Shown here piece after piece: positions 15,369-24,176 of a stretch of DNA of 64,000 nt. A program made the translations under genes and the position numbers. The stretch is from Macrococcus equipercicus (GTDB lineage Bacteria > Bacillota > Bacilli > Staphylococcales > Staphylococcaceae), in contig NZ_SCWC02000005.1 of the NCBI RefSeq assembly GCF_004359525.2, positions 1-64,000 on the forward strand. The letters are read 5' to 3'. Numbering within the stretch: position 1 is the first letter of the stretch; each line of letters opens with the position of its first letter. The notes under the pieces are model-generated. The model was not told the DNA's origin, made no database searches, and saw nothing but the letters and a program-made list of their open reading frames with translations.

Positions 15369-16280
15369 TTATGGATTTAAATGTTCGATTCTATCGCGGA
15401 TCTCTTCCAGTTCGTCTACTGAGTACTGGAAGCGGCCGTGGAAGACATATTTCTCGAAGAAGAGCTCAAGTTCTTCTTCACCGATGACTACTTTCACTTT
15501 CTTATCCCGCGAGTAGTTGTTCATCGTTCCGGCATCGTGACCTTCTTTATTGAAATATGCGATAGAAGTCACTGGATATTTCAGCTGGAATGTCTCCTCC
15601 ACTAATTCTGCGCGGCGTTTCAAATCTTCAATATTGTCTCTTAACGAACGGAAATAAACTGTGTTCTTCTCATCGTCCCGTTCCATCACCAAAGTCTGTT
15701 CAATATAAGGATCAATATCAAGCAGGCTGAAGACATGTTCAAACATCGGCTCAGCCGAAAACTGTGTCTGATCGACGCCGTGATAAATATGACCTTTCCA
15801 GTAATGAGAATCGAGAATGTAAATACCTGTTCTTGTCAGCACGATATGCGCGATTTTCTCTGTGCGCTTCAAGTCACGGCCCGGTATGAAAATGTTGGCA
15901 AGTACATGCATGTCTTCTGGTCTGATACGCTCATTTCTCACGAGACGTTCTTTCAGCTGAATCAGCGTCATATCTGTTAAATATTCGCCGCCGTCTTTTG
16001 ACAGATGTTTTAAACTATCAATCTGCAGTGCCTGCTTTGAGACAGTTTCGTCGTATGATTGTTTCTGCTGCGCAAAAGCTTTATCCTGCTCCAGCCGTTC
16101 TTTCTCAGCTTTATCCTGCAGTTCAGCTGACAGCTTCTGCTTTTCGTCGGCATGCTGTTCAGCAAGTCGGTTCTGTTCACGTTTCGCTCTAGTCTGTGCG
16201 ACCAGCCATAGTATAAGGAACAACAGTGCCAGTGCACCGAGTGCAATCATAATGTAATGAAGCGGTGTTAGTTCAGTCAT
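15369..16280 (-). CDS. Membrane-anchored NERD-domain protein
   Basis: 303 residues from the ATG at 16280, which has AAAGGAG upstream. An N-terminal membrane helix (YIMIALGALALLFLILWLV, about 8-28) is followed by a charged coiled coil (about 30-95, AKREQNRLAEQHADEKQKL) and a NERD-like domain (about 115-240: VLANIFIP, EKIAHIVLTRTGIYILDSHYWKG). NERD is a nuclease-related fold of the restriction-nuclease superfamily whose role is mostly unknown. The D-ExK pattern is not obvious here, so activity is uncertain. An upstream in-frame ATG lacks a ribosome site. Confidence 0.7.
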   Translation of the reverse strand: MTELTPLHYIMIALGALALLFLILWLVAQTRAKREQNRLAEQHADEKQKLSAELQDKAEKERLEQDKAFAQQKQSYDETVSKQALQIDSLKHLSKDGGEYLTDMTLIQLKERLVRNERIRPEDMHVLANIFIPGRDLKRTEKIAHIVLTRTGIYILDSHYWKGHIYHGVDQTQFSAEPMFEHVFSLLDIDPYIEQTLVMERDDEKNTVYFRSLRDNIEDLKRRAELVEETFQLKYPVTSIAYFNKEGHDAGTMNNYSRDKKVKVVIGEEELELFFEKYVFHGRFQYSVDELEEIRDRIEHLNP

Positions 16281-16494
16281 GTAATTCTCCTTTATGTATA
16301 TAGATTCCTTCATATTATAAGCAAAATTTACGTTTACTTCAGTAAATTTAACGTATTTCCACATGATAAATTTTTTTAATGGAATATTTACACTTTTTAA
16401 AATAATTTATCCTATATTTATAATCACTTCATATGTTTAAGAGATAATGACTTTAGCCCTGCACATAGGGACATCATCCTCAGGAGGTTTAAAA

Positions 16495-16734
16495 TTGAAA
16501 AATTTAAAACAATTTTTACTAGTCGGTTCATTTGCTTCAGCTTTATTGTTAGGTGCCTGCAGTAACGACAGTTCTTCAGACAAATCTTCTGAAGATACTT
16601 CTACTGAAGAGACAACTGAAGACGCTACAACAGAAGAAGAGACAACCGAGGACACTACAACTGAAGAGATGACAACTGAGGAAGAAACAACAGAGGATAC
16701 AACTACTGAAGACACAACTACTGAAGCGGCATAA
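16495..16734 (+). CDS. Small lipoprotein with Thr/Glu repeat tail (79 aa)
   Basis: Starts at TTG 16495, seven bases after AGGAGG; an earlier ATG lacks a ribosome site. Signal peptide KNLKQFLLVGSFASALLLGA then lipobox Cys (LLGAC). The rest is low complexity: Ser-rich, then repeats of TTEE and TTED units ending TTEAA. No folded domain. The tail would be a stiff acidic, Thr-rich spacer at the cell surface, perhaps glycosylated; function unknown. The DNA under the tail is itself repetitive, so length may vary between strains. Confidence 0.75.
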   Translation: MKNLKQFLLVGSFASALLLGACSNDSSSDKSSEDTSTEETTEDATTEEETTEDTTTEEMTTEEETTEDTTTEDTTTEAA

Positions 16735-16739
16735 TAAGA

Positions 16740-16762
16740 GCCCCCATTATAAATGGGGGCTT
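16740..16762. terminator. Terminator between lipoprotein and metK
   Basis: GCCCCCATT (16740-16748) and AATGGGGGC (16752-16760), shared by the two convergent genes. Confidence 0.75.
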
Positions 16763-16769
16763 CATGCTG

Positions 16770-17963
16770 TTATTTAGTAAGTGCCGCTTTCAAGCTGTCC
16801 ACTTTGTCTGTTTTCTCCCAAGGAAGATCGATATCTGTACGGCCGAAGTGTCCGTATGCTGCTGTCTGTTTGTAGATTGGACGGCGCAGGTCAAGCATTT
16901 TGATGATGCCTGCCGGGCGTAAGTCGAATGTGCTGCGTACTGCTTCCACTAATTCCACTTCAGAGTAGTCACTTGTACCGAATGTATCGACAGCGATAGA
17001 TACAGGATGTGCAACACCGATTGCATAAGCAAGCTGTACTTCTGCTTTATCAGCAAGTCCTGCTGCAACAATGTTCTTCGCAACGTAACGTGCAGCGTAG
17101 GCGCCTGAACGGTCTACTTTCGTTGCATCTTTACCAGAGAACGCACCGCCGCCGTGACGTGCATAACCGCCATAAGTATCTACGATGATTTTACGGCCGG
17201 TAAGACCTGCATCCCCTTGTGGTCCACCGATAACGAAGCGGCCTGTCGGGTTGATGAAGTATTTTGTCTCATCATCAATTAATTCAGCTGGTACGACTGG
17301 TTTGATGACATATTCTTTAATGTCTGCCTGGATCTGCTCCAGTTCGATTTTCTCGTGGTGCTGAGAAGAGATGACGATAGTGTCGATACGCTTTGGTTTG
17401 TTGTTTTCGTCGTATTCAACAGTGACTTGTGTTTTACCGTCAGGACGCAGGTAGTCTAAAGTGCCGTTTTTACGGACTTCTGTTAAACGGCGTGCCAGCT
17501 CATGTGATAATGAGATTGGTAATGGCATTAAGCTTGCTGTTTCATTACATGCATAACCGAACATCAAGCCCTGGTCTCCTGCACCGATTGATTCGATATC
17601 TGAATCAGAGAGTTCTTCTCTGTCTTCAAGCGCACGGTCAACCCCCTGCGCAATATCAGGTGACTGCTCATCGATTGCAGTAAGGACTGCCATCGTCTGG
17701 AAGTCATAACCGAATTTCGCACGTGTATAACCGATTTCCTTAACTGTTTCACGCACGACTTTAGGAATATCTACATAAGTAGAAGTAGTGATCTCTCCTG
17801 CGATCAATGCCATACCTGTTGTCACAGACGTTTCACAGGCAACACGTGCTTTAGGATCTCCTTTTAAGATTTCGTCAAGAATTGCATCAGAAATCTGGTC
17901 TGCAATTTTATCTGGATGTCCTTCTGTTACTGATTCAGAAGTAAATAACTTACGATCTGCCAA
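16770..17963 (-). CDS. metK: S-adenosylmethionine synthetase
   Basis: 397 residues, full length. Makes SAM from methionine and ATP. Signatures: [20 protein letters not shown] at the N-terminus, [12 protein letters not shown] (the family hexapeptide region), and [16 protein letters not shown] with the phosphate loop. Start codon TTG at 17963 preceded by AAAGGAG. Its leader holds a complete SAM-I riboswitch with terminator, so the product shuts down its own synthesis. A good -35/-10 pair precedes the leader (18187-18215). Confidence 0.97.
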   Translation of the reverse strand: MADRKLFTSESVTEGHPDKIADQISDAILDEILKGDPKARVACETSVTTGMALIAGEITTSTYVDIPKVVRETVKEIGYTRAKFGYDFQTMAVLTAIDEQSPDIAQGVDRALEDREELSDSDIESIGAGDQGLMFGYACNETASLMPLPISLSHELARRLTEVRKNGTLDYLRPDGKTQVTVEYDENNKPKRIDTIVISSQHHEKIELEQIQADIKEYVIKPVVPAELIDDETKYFINPTGRFVIGGPQGDAGLTGRKIIVDTYGGYARHGGGAFSGKDATKVDRSGAYAARYVAKNIVAAGLADKAEVQLAYAIGVAHPVSIAVDTFGTSDYSEVELVEAVRSTFDLRPAGIIKMLDLRRPIYKQTAAYGHFGRTDIDLPWEKTDKVDSLKAALTK

Positions 17964-18009
17964 TTTAATTTCTCCTTTTATATAAAGTGATTTACGGTTT
18001 ATCCATAGA

Positions 18010-18172
18010 GAAAAGCCTTCTCCACAATTAAGAGAGAAGGCCCTGAATCATACAAGTCCATTCACTCTTATCGTTCAGAATTAATCTGCAGACGGTTTGG
18101 CACCTTGTTTCCCGAAAGAATAGGTTGCTGGGCTTCGTAGGGTCCATGTCCCTCCACCACTCTGGATAAGAG
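18010..18172 (-). promoter_or_regulatory. SAM-I riboswitch (S box) and terminator controlling metK
   Basis: On the minus strand: P1 arm CTCTTATC (18172-18165), AGAGTGGTGGAGGGA, GGACCCTACGAAGCCCAGCAA, AAGGTGCCAAACC, CTGAACGATAAGAG closing P1 at 18065-18072. The expression platform is a stem GCCTTCTC/GAGAAGGC (18015-18041) followed by TTTTCTC. SAM binding favours the terminator, so metK is off when SAM is plentiful. Together with the promoter this explains most of the gap 17964-18356. Confidence 0.95.
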
Positions 18173-18186
18173 AATCCGCAAGTAAG

Positions 18187-18215
18187 ATAATACTAAACTA
18201 TTTGTTAAACGTCAA
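18187..18215 (-). promoter_or_regulatory. Promoter of metK
   Basis: On the minus strand TTGACG (18215-18210), 17-bp spacer, TATTAT (18192-18187), about 15 bp before the riboswitch P1. Confidence 0.75.
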
Positions 18216-18311
18216 TAAATTATTGTTATCCAAAATTTTCTGTCTTTAAATTCACTTGTAACTATCGTTTCAATAGTATAGACTATTAAGTCTCTTATGT
18301 TATACTATTTG

Positions 18312-18326
18312 ATGAAACTGCTTACA
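18312..18326 (+). promoter_or_regulatory. Possible CcpA (cre) site before pckA
   Basis: ATGAAACTGCTTACA matches the cre consensus WTGNAARCGNWWNCA at 13 of 15 positions. It lies just after a TATACT -10-like box (18301-18306) and 30 bp before the pckA start. Glucose repression of pckA is known in related bacteria; the site itself is a prediction. Confidence 0.35.
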
Positions 18327-18356
18327 TTGCAGAAAATATTACTGGGGGATTATAAC

Positions 18357-19955
18357 ATGAACGATACGTCGACGTATAAAGAAAGTCTGGATCAATTACT
18401 TACAAAACCTTCTACTTTAAAGCAGCTGTCACGCACACAGCTCATTCAGGAAATACTGAACAATGGTGAAGGTGTTCTTACAGACTCAGGAGCCGTAAGA
18501 ACAGAAACAGGGAAATATACGGGTCGTTCGCCTAAAGATAAATTTATCGTCAGAGAAGCAGAGACAGAAGACAAGATCGACTGGAATGCGATCAACCAGC
18601 CTATCGAAGAAGACGTCTTCTTAAAACTGCTTAATAAAGTGACTGACTACTTAAAATCAAAAGACAAAGTTTATGTCTTTAACGGTTATGCCGGCGCAGA
18701 CGCTGCGACTCAGCTGAAACTTTCCGTCATCAACGAAATGGCATGGCATAACTTGTTCGCCCGCACGATGTTCATCCGTCCTGAAACGACAGAGGAAGGT
18801 CTGAATATCACACCGGACTTCACTATCGTCTCTGCCCCGCACTTCAAGGCAGACCCTGAAGTCGATGGTACAAAATCAGAGACATTCATCATGACAAGCT
18901 TCAAACATAAAATCATCTTAATCGGTGGTACGGAGTATGCCGGTGAAATGAAAAAAGGTATTTTCGGTGTCATGAACTACTACTTACCGGATAATGACGT
19001 CATGAGCATGCACTGTTCAGCGAACGTCGGTGAAAATAAGGACGTTGCTTTATTCTTCGGTCTGTCAGGCACAGGTAAGACGACTTTATCTGCTGACCCG
19101 CAGCGTAAACTGATCGGTGACGATGAGCACGGCTGGAATGACAACGGCGTCTTCAACATTGAAGGCGGCTGCTATGCGAAGACAATCGACCTGACACGCG
19201 AAAAAGAGCCGCAGATCTATGATGCCATCCGTTACGGTGCGATTCTGGAAAACGTCAAAGTCGATGAAGAAGGCTTCCCGAACTATGAAGATAAATCACT
19301 GACTGAAAATACACGTGCAGCATATCCGATTGACAATATTGATAACATCATACTGCCTTCTATTGCGGGTCATGCGAAAACAATCATCTTCCTGACAGCT
19401 GATGCATTCGGGGTGCTTCCTCCAATCGCTAAGCTGACGAAAGATCAGGCAATGTATCACTTCTTAAGCGGATTCACATCAAAGCTTGCTGGAACTGAAC
19501 GCGGTGTCACAAGCCCGCAGCCGGTATTCTCGACATGCTTCGGTTCACCGTTCCTGCCGATGCACGCGACGGTTTATGCGAACAAGTTAGGCGAACTGAT
19601 CGACAAACATAACGTCGATGTCTACCTGGTCAACACAGGCTGGACAGGCGGAGAATATGGTGTCGGCTCACGTATGAACTTGACGCATACACGTTCTATG
19701 GTCCGCCGTGCTATCAGCGGCGCACTGAAAGAAGTGGAATACAGAACAGACGATATTTTCGGACTTCATATTCCTGCTCATGTGCCGGGCGTACCGACTA
19801 ACTTATTGATGCCGCGCGAAGCATGGGTATCTGATGATGCTTATGACGAGAAAGCGAAAGAACTTGCTGTCATGTTCAAAGAGAACTTCAAGAAGTTCGG
19901 CGAACGCTCTGCAGCAATCGAAGCACAGGGCGGCTTCACTTATAAAGGTGAATAA
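18357..19955 (+). CDS. pckA: Phosphoenolpyruvate carboxykinase (ATP)
   Basis: 532 residues, the usual length. Converts oxaloacetate and ATP to PEP, CO2 and ADP, the first committed step of gluconeogenesis. Motifs: [14 protein letters not shown], the PEPCK P-loop [19 protein letters not shown] metal-binding region and [14 protein letters not shown]-like end region (here [16 protein letters not shown]). The ATG at 18357 follows GGGGGA; an in-frame ATG 60 bp upstream lies in the promoter region. Divergent from metK, as in staphylococci. Possible cre site upstream. Confidence 0.97.
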   Translation: MNDTSTYKESLDQLLTKPSTLKQLSRTQLIQEILNNGEGVLTDSGAVRTETGKYTGRSPKDKFIVREAETEDKIDWNAINQPIEEDVFLKLLNKVTDYLKSKDKVYVFNGYAGADAATQLKLSVINEMAWHNLFARTMFIRPETTEEGLNITPDFTIVSAPHFKADPEVDGTKSETFIMTSFKHKIILIGGTEYAGEMKKGIFGVMNYYLPDNDVMSMHCSANVGENKDVALFFGLSGTGKTTLSADPQRKLIGDDEHGWNDNGVFNIEGGCYAKTIDLTREKEPQIYDAIRYGAILENVKVDEEGFPNYEDKSLTENTRAAYPIDNIDNIILPSIAGHAKTIIFLTADAFGVLPPIAKLTKDQAMYHFLSGFTSKLAGTERGVTSPQPVFSTCFGSPFLPMHATVYANKLGELIDKHNVDVYLVNTGWTGGEYGVGSRMNLTHTRSMVRRAISGALKEVEYRTDDIFGLHIPAHVPGVPTNLLMPREAWVSDDAYDEKAKELAVMFKENFKKFGERSAAIEAQGGFTYKGE

Positions 19956-19964
19956 ATCGAAATT

Positions 19965-20012
19965 AAATAAGCTCCCATTCAAGCAGTCGCTTGAATGGGA
20001 GCTTATTTTTTA
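19965..20012. terminator. Bidirectional terminator between pckA and the FNT gene
   Basis: A 20-bp perfect inverted repeat (19965-19984 with 19989-20008) and 4-bp loop, with T runs on both strands. Confidence 0.9.
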
Positions 20013-20834
20013 TCTTGTATAATCGTTTCTTCTGCCGTTTAAGTAGGCAAAGACAAGACCGACGAAAATACCGCCGCCGATATAGTTGCCGATAAAGGCA
20101 AACACTAAGTTTTTAAGAACATCGAGCCATGATAAGGCATCGATATTATAGTACATCATTCCGGCAAAGAGACCCGCATTGTAGACAACGTGCTCAAAAG
20201 CCATAAAGACGAAGATAACAACACCAAGTGCAATGAAGAATGCTTTAGCCAGCGCTTCTTTACATTGAATCGCCAGGAAAATCCCCATGTTGATGAAGAA
20301 GTTGGCAAAAATCCCTTTGATCATAATTGCCAGCCATGTCGATTCCACGGTTTTTGATGCTACGGATTTAGTGAGAGCTCCCACCATCTCCGGTGTCATG
20401 ACATTAGTGCCTTTCATCAGGCCGAATAAAATAAAACCTCCGATAATGTTGCCGATGAAGCACAGCAGAAATATTTTAGCTGCTTTACTCAGTGAGATTG
20501 TTCTGTAATACAGACCGACCGTAAAAAACATGAAGTTACTCGTCAATAGTTCGGCTTTAGTCAGCACAATCATGACGAGAGCGATACTGAATGCAGCAGC
20601 CCCCATTAAGTTGATGACGCCGTGATTGACACCGTCAAACTGCGTTTTAATGGCAAGCATAAACACTGTCATAATGGCGAGTAAGACACCTGCCATTATT
20701 GACTTCAGCATAAAGCGTCCTAGACTTCTGTCTGCTGACGTTTCTTTCGTTGCGACTTGATTGAGAATATCGTGGATATTGTCGATATTTGTGAACGTAT
20801 CCTCAACTGTTTTTACTGGTATTTTATTTTCCAT
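20010..20834 (-). CDS. Formate/nitrite transporter family channel (FocA/NirC)
   Basis: 274 residues, six hydrophobic helices. Family features: FVTVGLYY-like helix 2 (here TSNFMFFTVGLYYRT), FIGNIIGGFILFGL, and the re-entrant motif region MAFEHVVYNAGLFAGMMYYN, with the conserved pore His in FEHVV. Conducts monovalent acids such as formate or nitrite as a pentamer. The chosen ATG at 20834 has GAGGGG nine bases upstream; the open frame extends 25 codons further with no ribosome site. No linked nitrite reductase or pyruvate formate-lyase gene, so the substrate is open. Confidence 0.85.
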   Translation of the reverse strand: MENKIPVKTVEDTFTNIDNIHDILNQVATKETSADRSLGRFMLKSIMAGVLLAIMTVFMLAIKTQFDGVNHGVINLMGAAAFSIALVMIVLTKAELLTSNFMFFTVGLYYRTISLSKAAKIFLLCFIGNIIGGFILFGLMKGTNVMTPEMVGALTKSVASKTVESTWLAIMIKGIFANFFINMGIFLAIQCKEALAKAFFIALGVVIFVFMAFEHVVYNAGLFAGMMYYNIDALSWLDVLKNLVFAFIGNYIGGGIFVGLVFAYLNGRRNDYTR

Positions 20835-20926
20835 ACCTTTCTTCCCCTCTGTTAAAATATATGAATACATAGAACACCTTTTATAATACCCTGTTATCAG
20901 CTGATACAACAGCTAAAAATGAATTT

Positions 20927-21688
20927 TTATCCGTCTTCGACTGCCGTCATCCACTCTTGAATCTTCTTCAGCGTCTCGCGTTCTTTCGGCGGCGTGAACA
21001 CATGACCTTCGCCTTCCACAATGTGCATCTCGTACGGCACACCGAGCGACTCCAGCCGCTGCTGTAATATATAGGCATGCTGAATACCGACCTGGACGTC
21101 GCTCGTGCCGTGGATGATCATGACCGGTGGACTCATCTCAGTCACATGCTGATAGCCGTTGCGCCGGTCATAGGCCTCTTTGTCGACGGCGGGCCTGCCG
21201 ATGAGCCGCTTCATCATGCCGCGTAAATCATGCCGTTCCTCAAACATCAGGTAAATATCTGTGACGCCGCTATGGCAGATGAATGACGCCGCCCCGACGT
21301 CCTGATATGTCAATAACCCCTGTATCCCGCCCCGCGAAAACCCGATCAGATGGATCGGCACGTCTCCGTAATTTTCTCTCAGCAGACGCACGAGCGACCG
21401 CACATCTTCCAAATCTGCACCGCCGAACTCGTCTTTCCCGTTGTCACTTCTAGTCCCTCTGTAATAAGGCGCAGCGACAAGTGTATGAGGGCCGGCAAAC
21501 TGCATGAGCCGGACCGGTCTCACTTGACCGACCCCGCCTTTCCCGCCCCGCAGATAAATGACGATGCGTCTCACATCTGCCGCTTCAAGGAGCAGCGCCG
21601 AAACAACAAATTCATCTGAATAATAATCCACTTCAACCAGCTGTCTGCTTAAATACCAGGCAGCGACCGGTCGTTCTGCCAGCCACAT
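20927..21688 (-). CDS. Alpha/beta hydrolase (prolyl oligopeptidase-like)
   Basis: 253 residues. Nucleophile elbow GFSRGG, acid in HGTSDVQVG, and histidine in EGEGHVFTPP make the triad. The fold resembles the peptidase S9/dipeptidyl hydrolase type, but the substrate is unknown. The ATG at 21688 overlaps the ytkD stop (TGATG) with GGAGG seven bases before it; a TTG three bases earlier is possible. In staphylococci a similar hydrolase lies between pckA and ytkD, so this is conserved order. Confidence 0.8.
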   Translation of the reverse strand: MWLAERPVAAWYLSRQLVEVDYYSDEFVVSALLLEAADVRRIVIYLRGGKGGVGQVRPVRLMQFAGPHTLVAAPYYRGTRSDNGKDEFGGADLEDVRSLVRLLRENYGDVPIHLIGFSRGGIQGLLTYQDVGAASFICHSGVTDIYLMFEERHDLRGMMKRLIGRPAVDKEAYDRRNGYQHVTEMSPPVMIIHGTSDVQVGIQHAYILQQRLESLGVPYEMHIVEGEGHVFTPPKERETLKKIQEWMTAVEDG

Positions 21689-22122
21689 CAAATCACCTCC
21701 GACACAATGTAATTAATGCAGTCATCATCAAGCAGCCTGCTGCGCAGCGCTCTTTCCACTTCGTCAAGCCTGTCAACAATGACCGGCCCGTAAGTCTCGT
21801 AGTAATGGTCACGCGGCTCAAACGATGAGATGACTGCCGTGAATACATCTTTCGTAAACGGTGTGTCTGCATGCACTGTATAAGTTGTGATATATTTCAG
21901 TGATGACGTGCGCCCGCCTGTTTCCTCAAATAATTCGCGTCCTGCGGCCTCTATGGTTGATTCATGCGCTTCCCGCTTGCCGCCCGGAAATTCAATGCCG
22001 CGCTCTTTCTGATGGGTCAGTACGAACCGGCCCTGATACGTCGCTATGACCAGCACATGGTCATGGACCGGTTTATCGCGCTGCAGCACTACTCTGCATC
22101 CCAACTGATCGATAAATTCCAT
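21688..22122 (-). CDS. ytkD: Nudix nucleoside triphosphatase YtkD
   Basis: 144 residues. A complete Nudix box is present: GGKREAHESTIEAAGRELFE followed by ETGG, matching GX5EX7REUXEEXGU. YtkD of Bacillus removes oxidised dNTPs such as 8-oxo-dGTP. First gene of a two-gene unit with the hydrolase. Start ATG at 22122; only a weak ribosome site is visible. Confidence 0.85.
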   Translation of the reverse strand: MEFIDQLGCRVVLQRDKPVHDHVLVIATYQGRFVLTHQKERGIEFPGGKREAHESTIEAAGRELFEETGGRTSSLKYITTYTVHADTPFTKDVFTAVISSFEPRDHYYETYGPVIVDRLDEVERALRSRLLDDDCINYIVSEVI

Positions 22123-22182
22123 AAGCTATCCCCGTTCACATCTCTATGATAAAATCAGACTATAAAAACAAAAGAGGTTATC

Positions 22183-22938
22183 ATGAAGAAAATTGTTTAT
22201 ATCATTACTATATTATCATTAATTACCGGCGCATGTAGCAAAGAGTCACCAGCGCCCAGGACAAAAGACGAAACATTCAGTCAGATGCAGCAGTCCATCA
22301 AAGCGATAGCCAGCTTGAGCAGTGAAAGTGAAAATAAGACGACCGTTATATATAATAAGTTCACGACACAGTTCACACAGAAAACTAACAGCCAGACAAA
22401 TACAGCAGACCAGTTCAATCTGAGAGTCAAAGCAGCCAGCAACAACATGCACTACCCCGTTAAATCCTATAAAGCCGACTTGAAGAACGGCGTACTGCAG
22501 GCCGACCCGAAACCTGACTATATTACTTATCAGGCGCGGCATGCAGATACAAAGTACATCGAATCCACTATCGCTGACATCTTCAATCTGAAGCACCTGC
22601 TGCAAGACGTCATTAAGCCTGAAGCTGATCACATGACAGTCAACAAAGACAGCATGCATTACGAAGGACACGGAGCAGTCATGACAGCACTGTTTGAATA
22701 CGGTCTCGCTTCCTCCAGCTTGAATCAAGTGGAAAGCCTCGCTGACATTCAGGACTTGAAAGTGAAATCCGGCAGTTATACAGTGGACTACTCGCCTGTC
22801 AATGTATATCCTAAGACGCTGACATTCGATGTAGAGATGACTGGCACGATAGACGAGGAACCGGTTCATATTCATATGAAGCAGACAACGAATTACTATG
22901 ATTTCAATAAGACTAAAGTTAAAGACCTGATAAAATAG
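22183..22938 (+). CDS. Putative lipoprotein (251 aa), unknown function
   Basis: Signal peptide MKKIVYIITILSLITGA and lipobox ITGAC. The mature part has alternating strands (NKTTVIYNKFTTQFTQK, SGSYTVDYSPVNVY, KTLTFDVEMTGTIDE) suggesting the cup-like fold of LolA/LppX-type or DUF6612-like surface lipoproteins. AGAGG lies before the ATG. Followed after 9 bp by yidD, so cotranscribed. The fold suggestion is weak. Confidence 0.7.
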   Translation: MKKIVYIITILSLITGACSKESPAPRTKDETFSQMQQSIKAIASLSSESENKTTVIYNKFTTQFTQKTNSQTNTADQFNLRVKAASNNMHYPVKSYKADLKNGVLQADPKPDYITYQARHADTKYIESTIADIFNLKHLLQDVIKPEADHMTVNKDSMHYEGHGAVMTALFEYGLASSSLNQVESLADIQDLKVKSGSYTVDYSPVNVYPKTLTFDVEMTGTIDEEPVHIHMKQTTNYYDFNKTKVKDLIK

Positions 22939-22947
22939 GAGGCTGCT

Positions 22948-23169
22948 ATGAAACGTGTACTATTATCTTTAATCCGGTTTTACAGAAGCTATATCTCGCC
23001 GATGACACCGCCGACATGCCGATTTTATCCGACGTGCTCTGAATATGGATTAGAAGCGATTGAAACACATGGTGCGCTGAAAGGCGGCATGCTGACAGCA
23101 GCGCGCATCAGTAAATGTCATCCGTTCCATGAAGGCGGCTTTGACCCCGTGCCACCAAAAAAAGACTAA
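22948..23169 (+). CDS. yidD: Membrane protein insertion efficiency factor YidD
   Basis: 73 residues with all family signatures: [50 protein letters not shown] and GGFDPVP. Peripheral membrane protein assisting YidC-dependent insertion. Ribosome site GGAGG ahead of the ATG. Not beside yidC or rpmH here, as is usual in staphylococci. Confidence 0.93.
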   Translation: MKRVLLSLIRFYRSYISPMTPPTCRFYPTCSEYGLEAIETHGALKGGMLTAARISKCHPFHEGGFDPVPPKKD

Positions 23170-23195
23170 ACGTCAAAAGCGTTTAGTCTTTTTTA
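23162..23195. terminator. Terminator between yidD and menC
   Basis: AAGACTAAACG (23162-23172) and CGTTTAGTCTT (23180-23190) followed by TTTTT; overlaps the last codons of yidD. Confidence 0.85.
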
Positions 23196-23210
23196 TATTG
23201 CGGTCTACTC

Positions 23211-24176
23211 TTATATTTCAATACGGCTGAGCCTTGATTCATCGACTGCCGGAAAACTCATCGTCATCATTCCTGCTGTAATCTCTTCGTTCCAGTCTGC
23301 ATAATCGGCATTGAAATAATAGCCCCGCGGTGTAATGTCAGGTATGGTCCCCATCTGTTCGGCAAGCGCTGCGGTGAAGTATTTGCTCAGCCCGAACTCA
23401 TACATCCCGCCGATGATGATTGTTTTGTCAGGCATTGCCTCTTTCAGCATCATGACGGGATAGCCGCCGCCGAGTCGTGAGTACTTCGCTATGATGATGT
23501 CGACGCCCACTGCAGTATACTTCAGAATAGTTTCGATGCTGTCTGCTGATTCATCAATCGCAAGCGGCAGATGGCTGTACCGCTGATACAACGCGATATC
23601 GCTGAACGGCTCTTCAATGTAATCGATGCCGTACAGCAGGCAGTCTTCTATGACGGGCATGTCTGCTTCAGTGAGGCTGCCGTTTGCGTCAATACAGATC
23701 TTGATATCGGGATAGCTTCTGCGGATGCTGCTCACTGTCGTCACAATATCAGTCGTCCATTTGACCTTCACCCGGTTGCTCATGTGATCAGGGATAGCAC
23801 TGTGGACCGTGTAACCTAACGGCACTGTGACCGGCGGACAGCCATGAAAATACTGCCAGCCGATGTAATCGAACAGCGCTATCGCATGCGGCGTCTCTTT
23901 GAATCGATAAAGTGCATGACCGAGCTCTGTATAGTCTGTAAATGTCTTATCCTGCAGTGCAGCAAATATTGCCCGGACAGCTGACGCCGTACTGTCTATT
24001 GTTTCATAATGGTACCACGGCGCTGCAAAAGCATTGCTCTCTGCATAACAGCTCGTACCGTCGACGTCAAGCGAGATGACCAGCACTTCGCGTTCAGCCA
24101 TCTGGACTTTCACCGTCTCGACCGGCTGATGAAACGGCGCCTTGTAACGGAATAGTTTTAAGTTACTGAATTTCAT
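23211..24176 (-). CDS. menC: o-Succinylbenzoate synthase
   Basis: 321 residues, enolase superfamily. Dehydrates SHCHC to o-succinylbenzoate in menaquinone synthesis. Barrel signatures: VKVKWTT with the catalytic Lys region, CIDANGS (metal Asp), DYIEEPF (metal Glu), AIDESAD (metal Asp) and IIAKYSRLGG (second Lys). Overlaps the end of menE by 14 bp, so cotranslated. Confidence 0.92.
   Translation of the reverse strand: MKFSNLKLFRYKAPFHQPVETVKVQMAEREVLVISLDVDGTSCYAESNAFAAPWYHYETIDSTASAVRAIFAALQDKTFTDYTELGHALYRFKETPHAIALFDYIGWQYFHGCPPVTVPLGYTVHSAIPDHMSNRVKVKWTTDIVTTVSSIRRSYPDIKICIDANGSLTEADMPVIEDCLLYGIDYIEEPFSDIALYQRYSHLPLAIDESADSIETILKYTAVGVDIIIAKYSRLGGGYPVMMLKEAMPDKTIIIGGMYEFGLSKYFTAALAEQMGTIPDITPRGYYFNADYADWNEEITAGMMTMSFPAVDESRLSRIEI

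Noticed and set aside
22246-22875. 209-codon minus-strand frame opposite the lipoprotein gene
   Set aside because: Codon use and composition fit the plus-strand lipoprotein (signal peptide, ribosome site); the opposite frame has neither.
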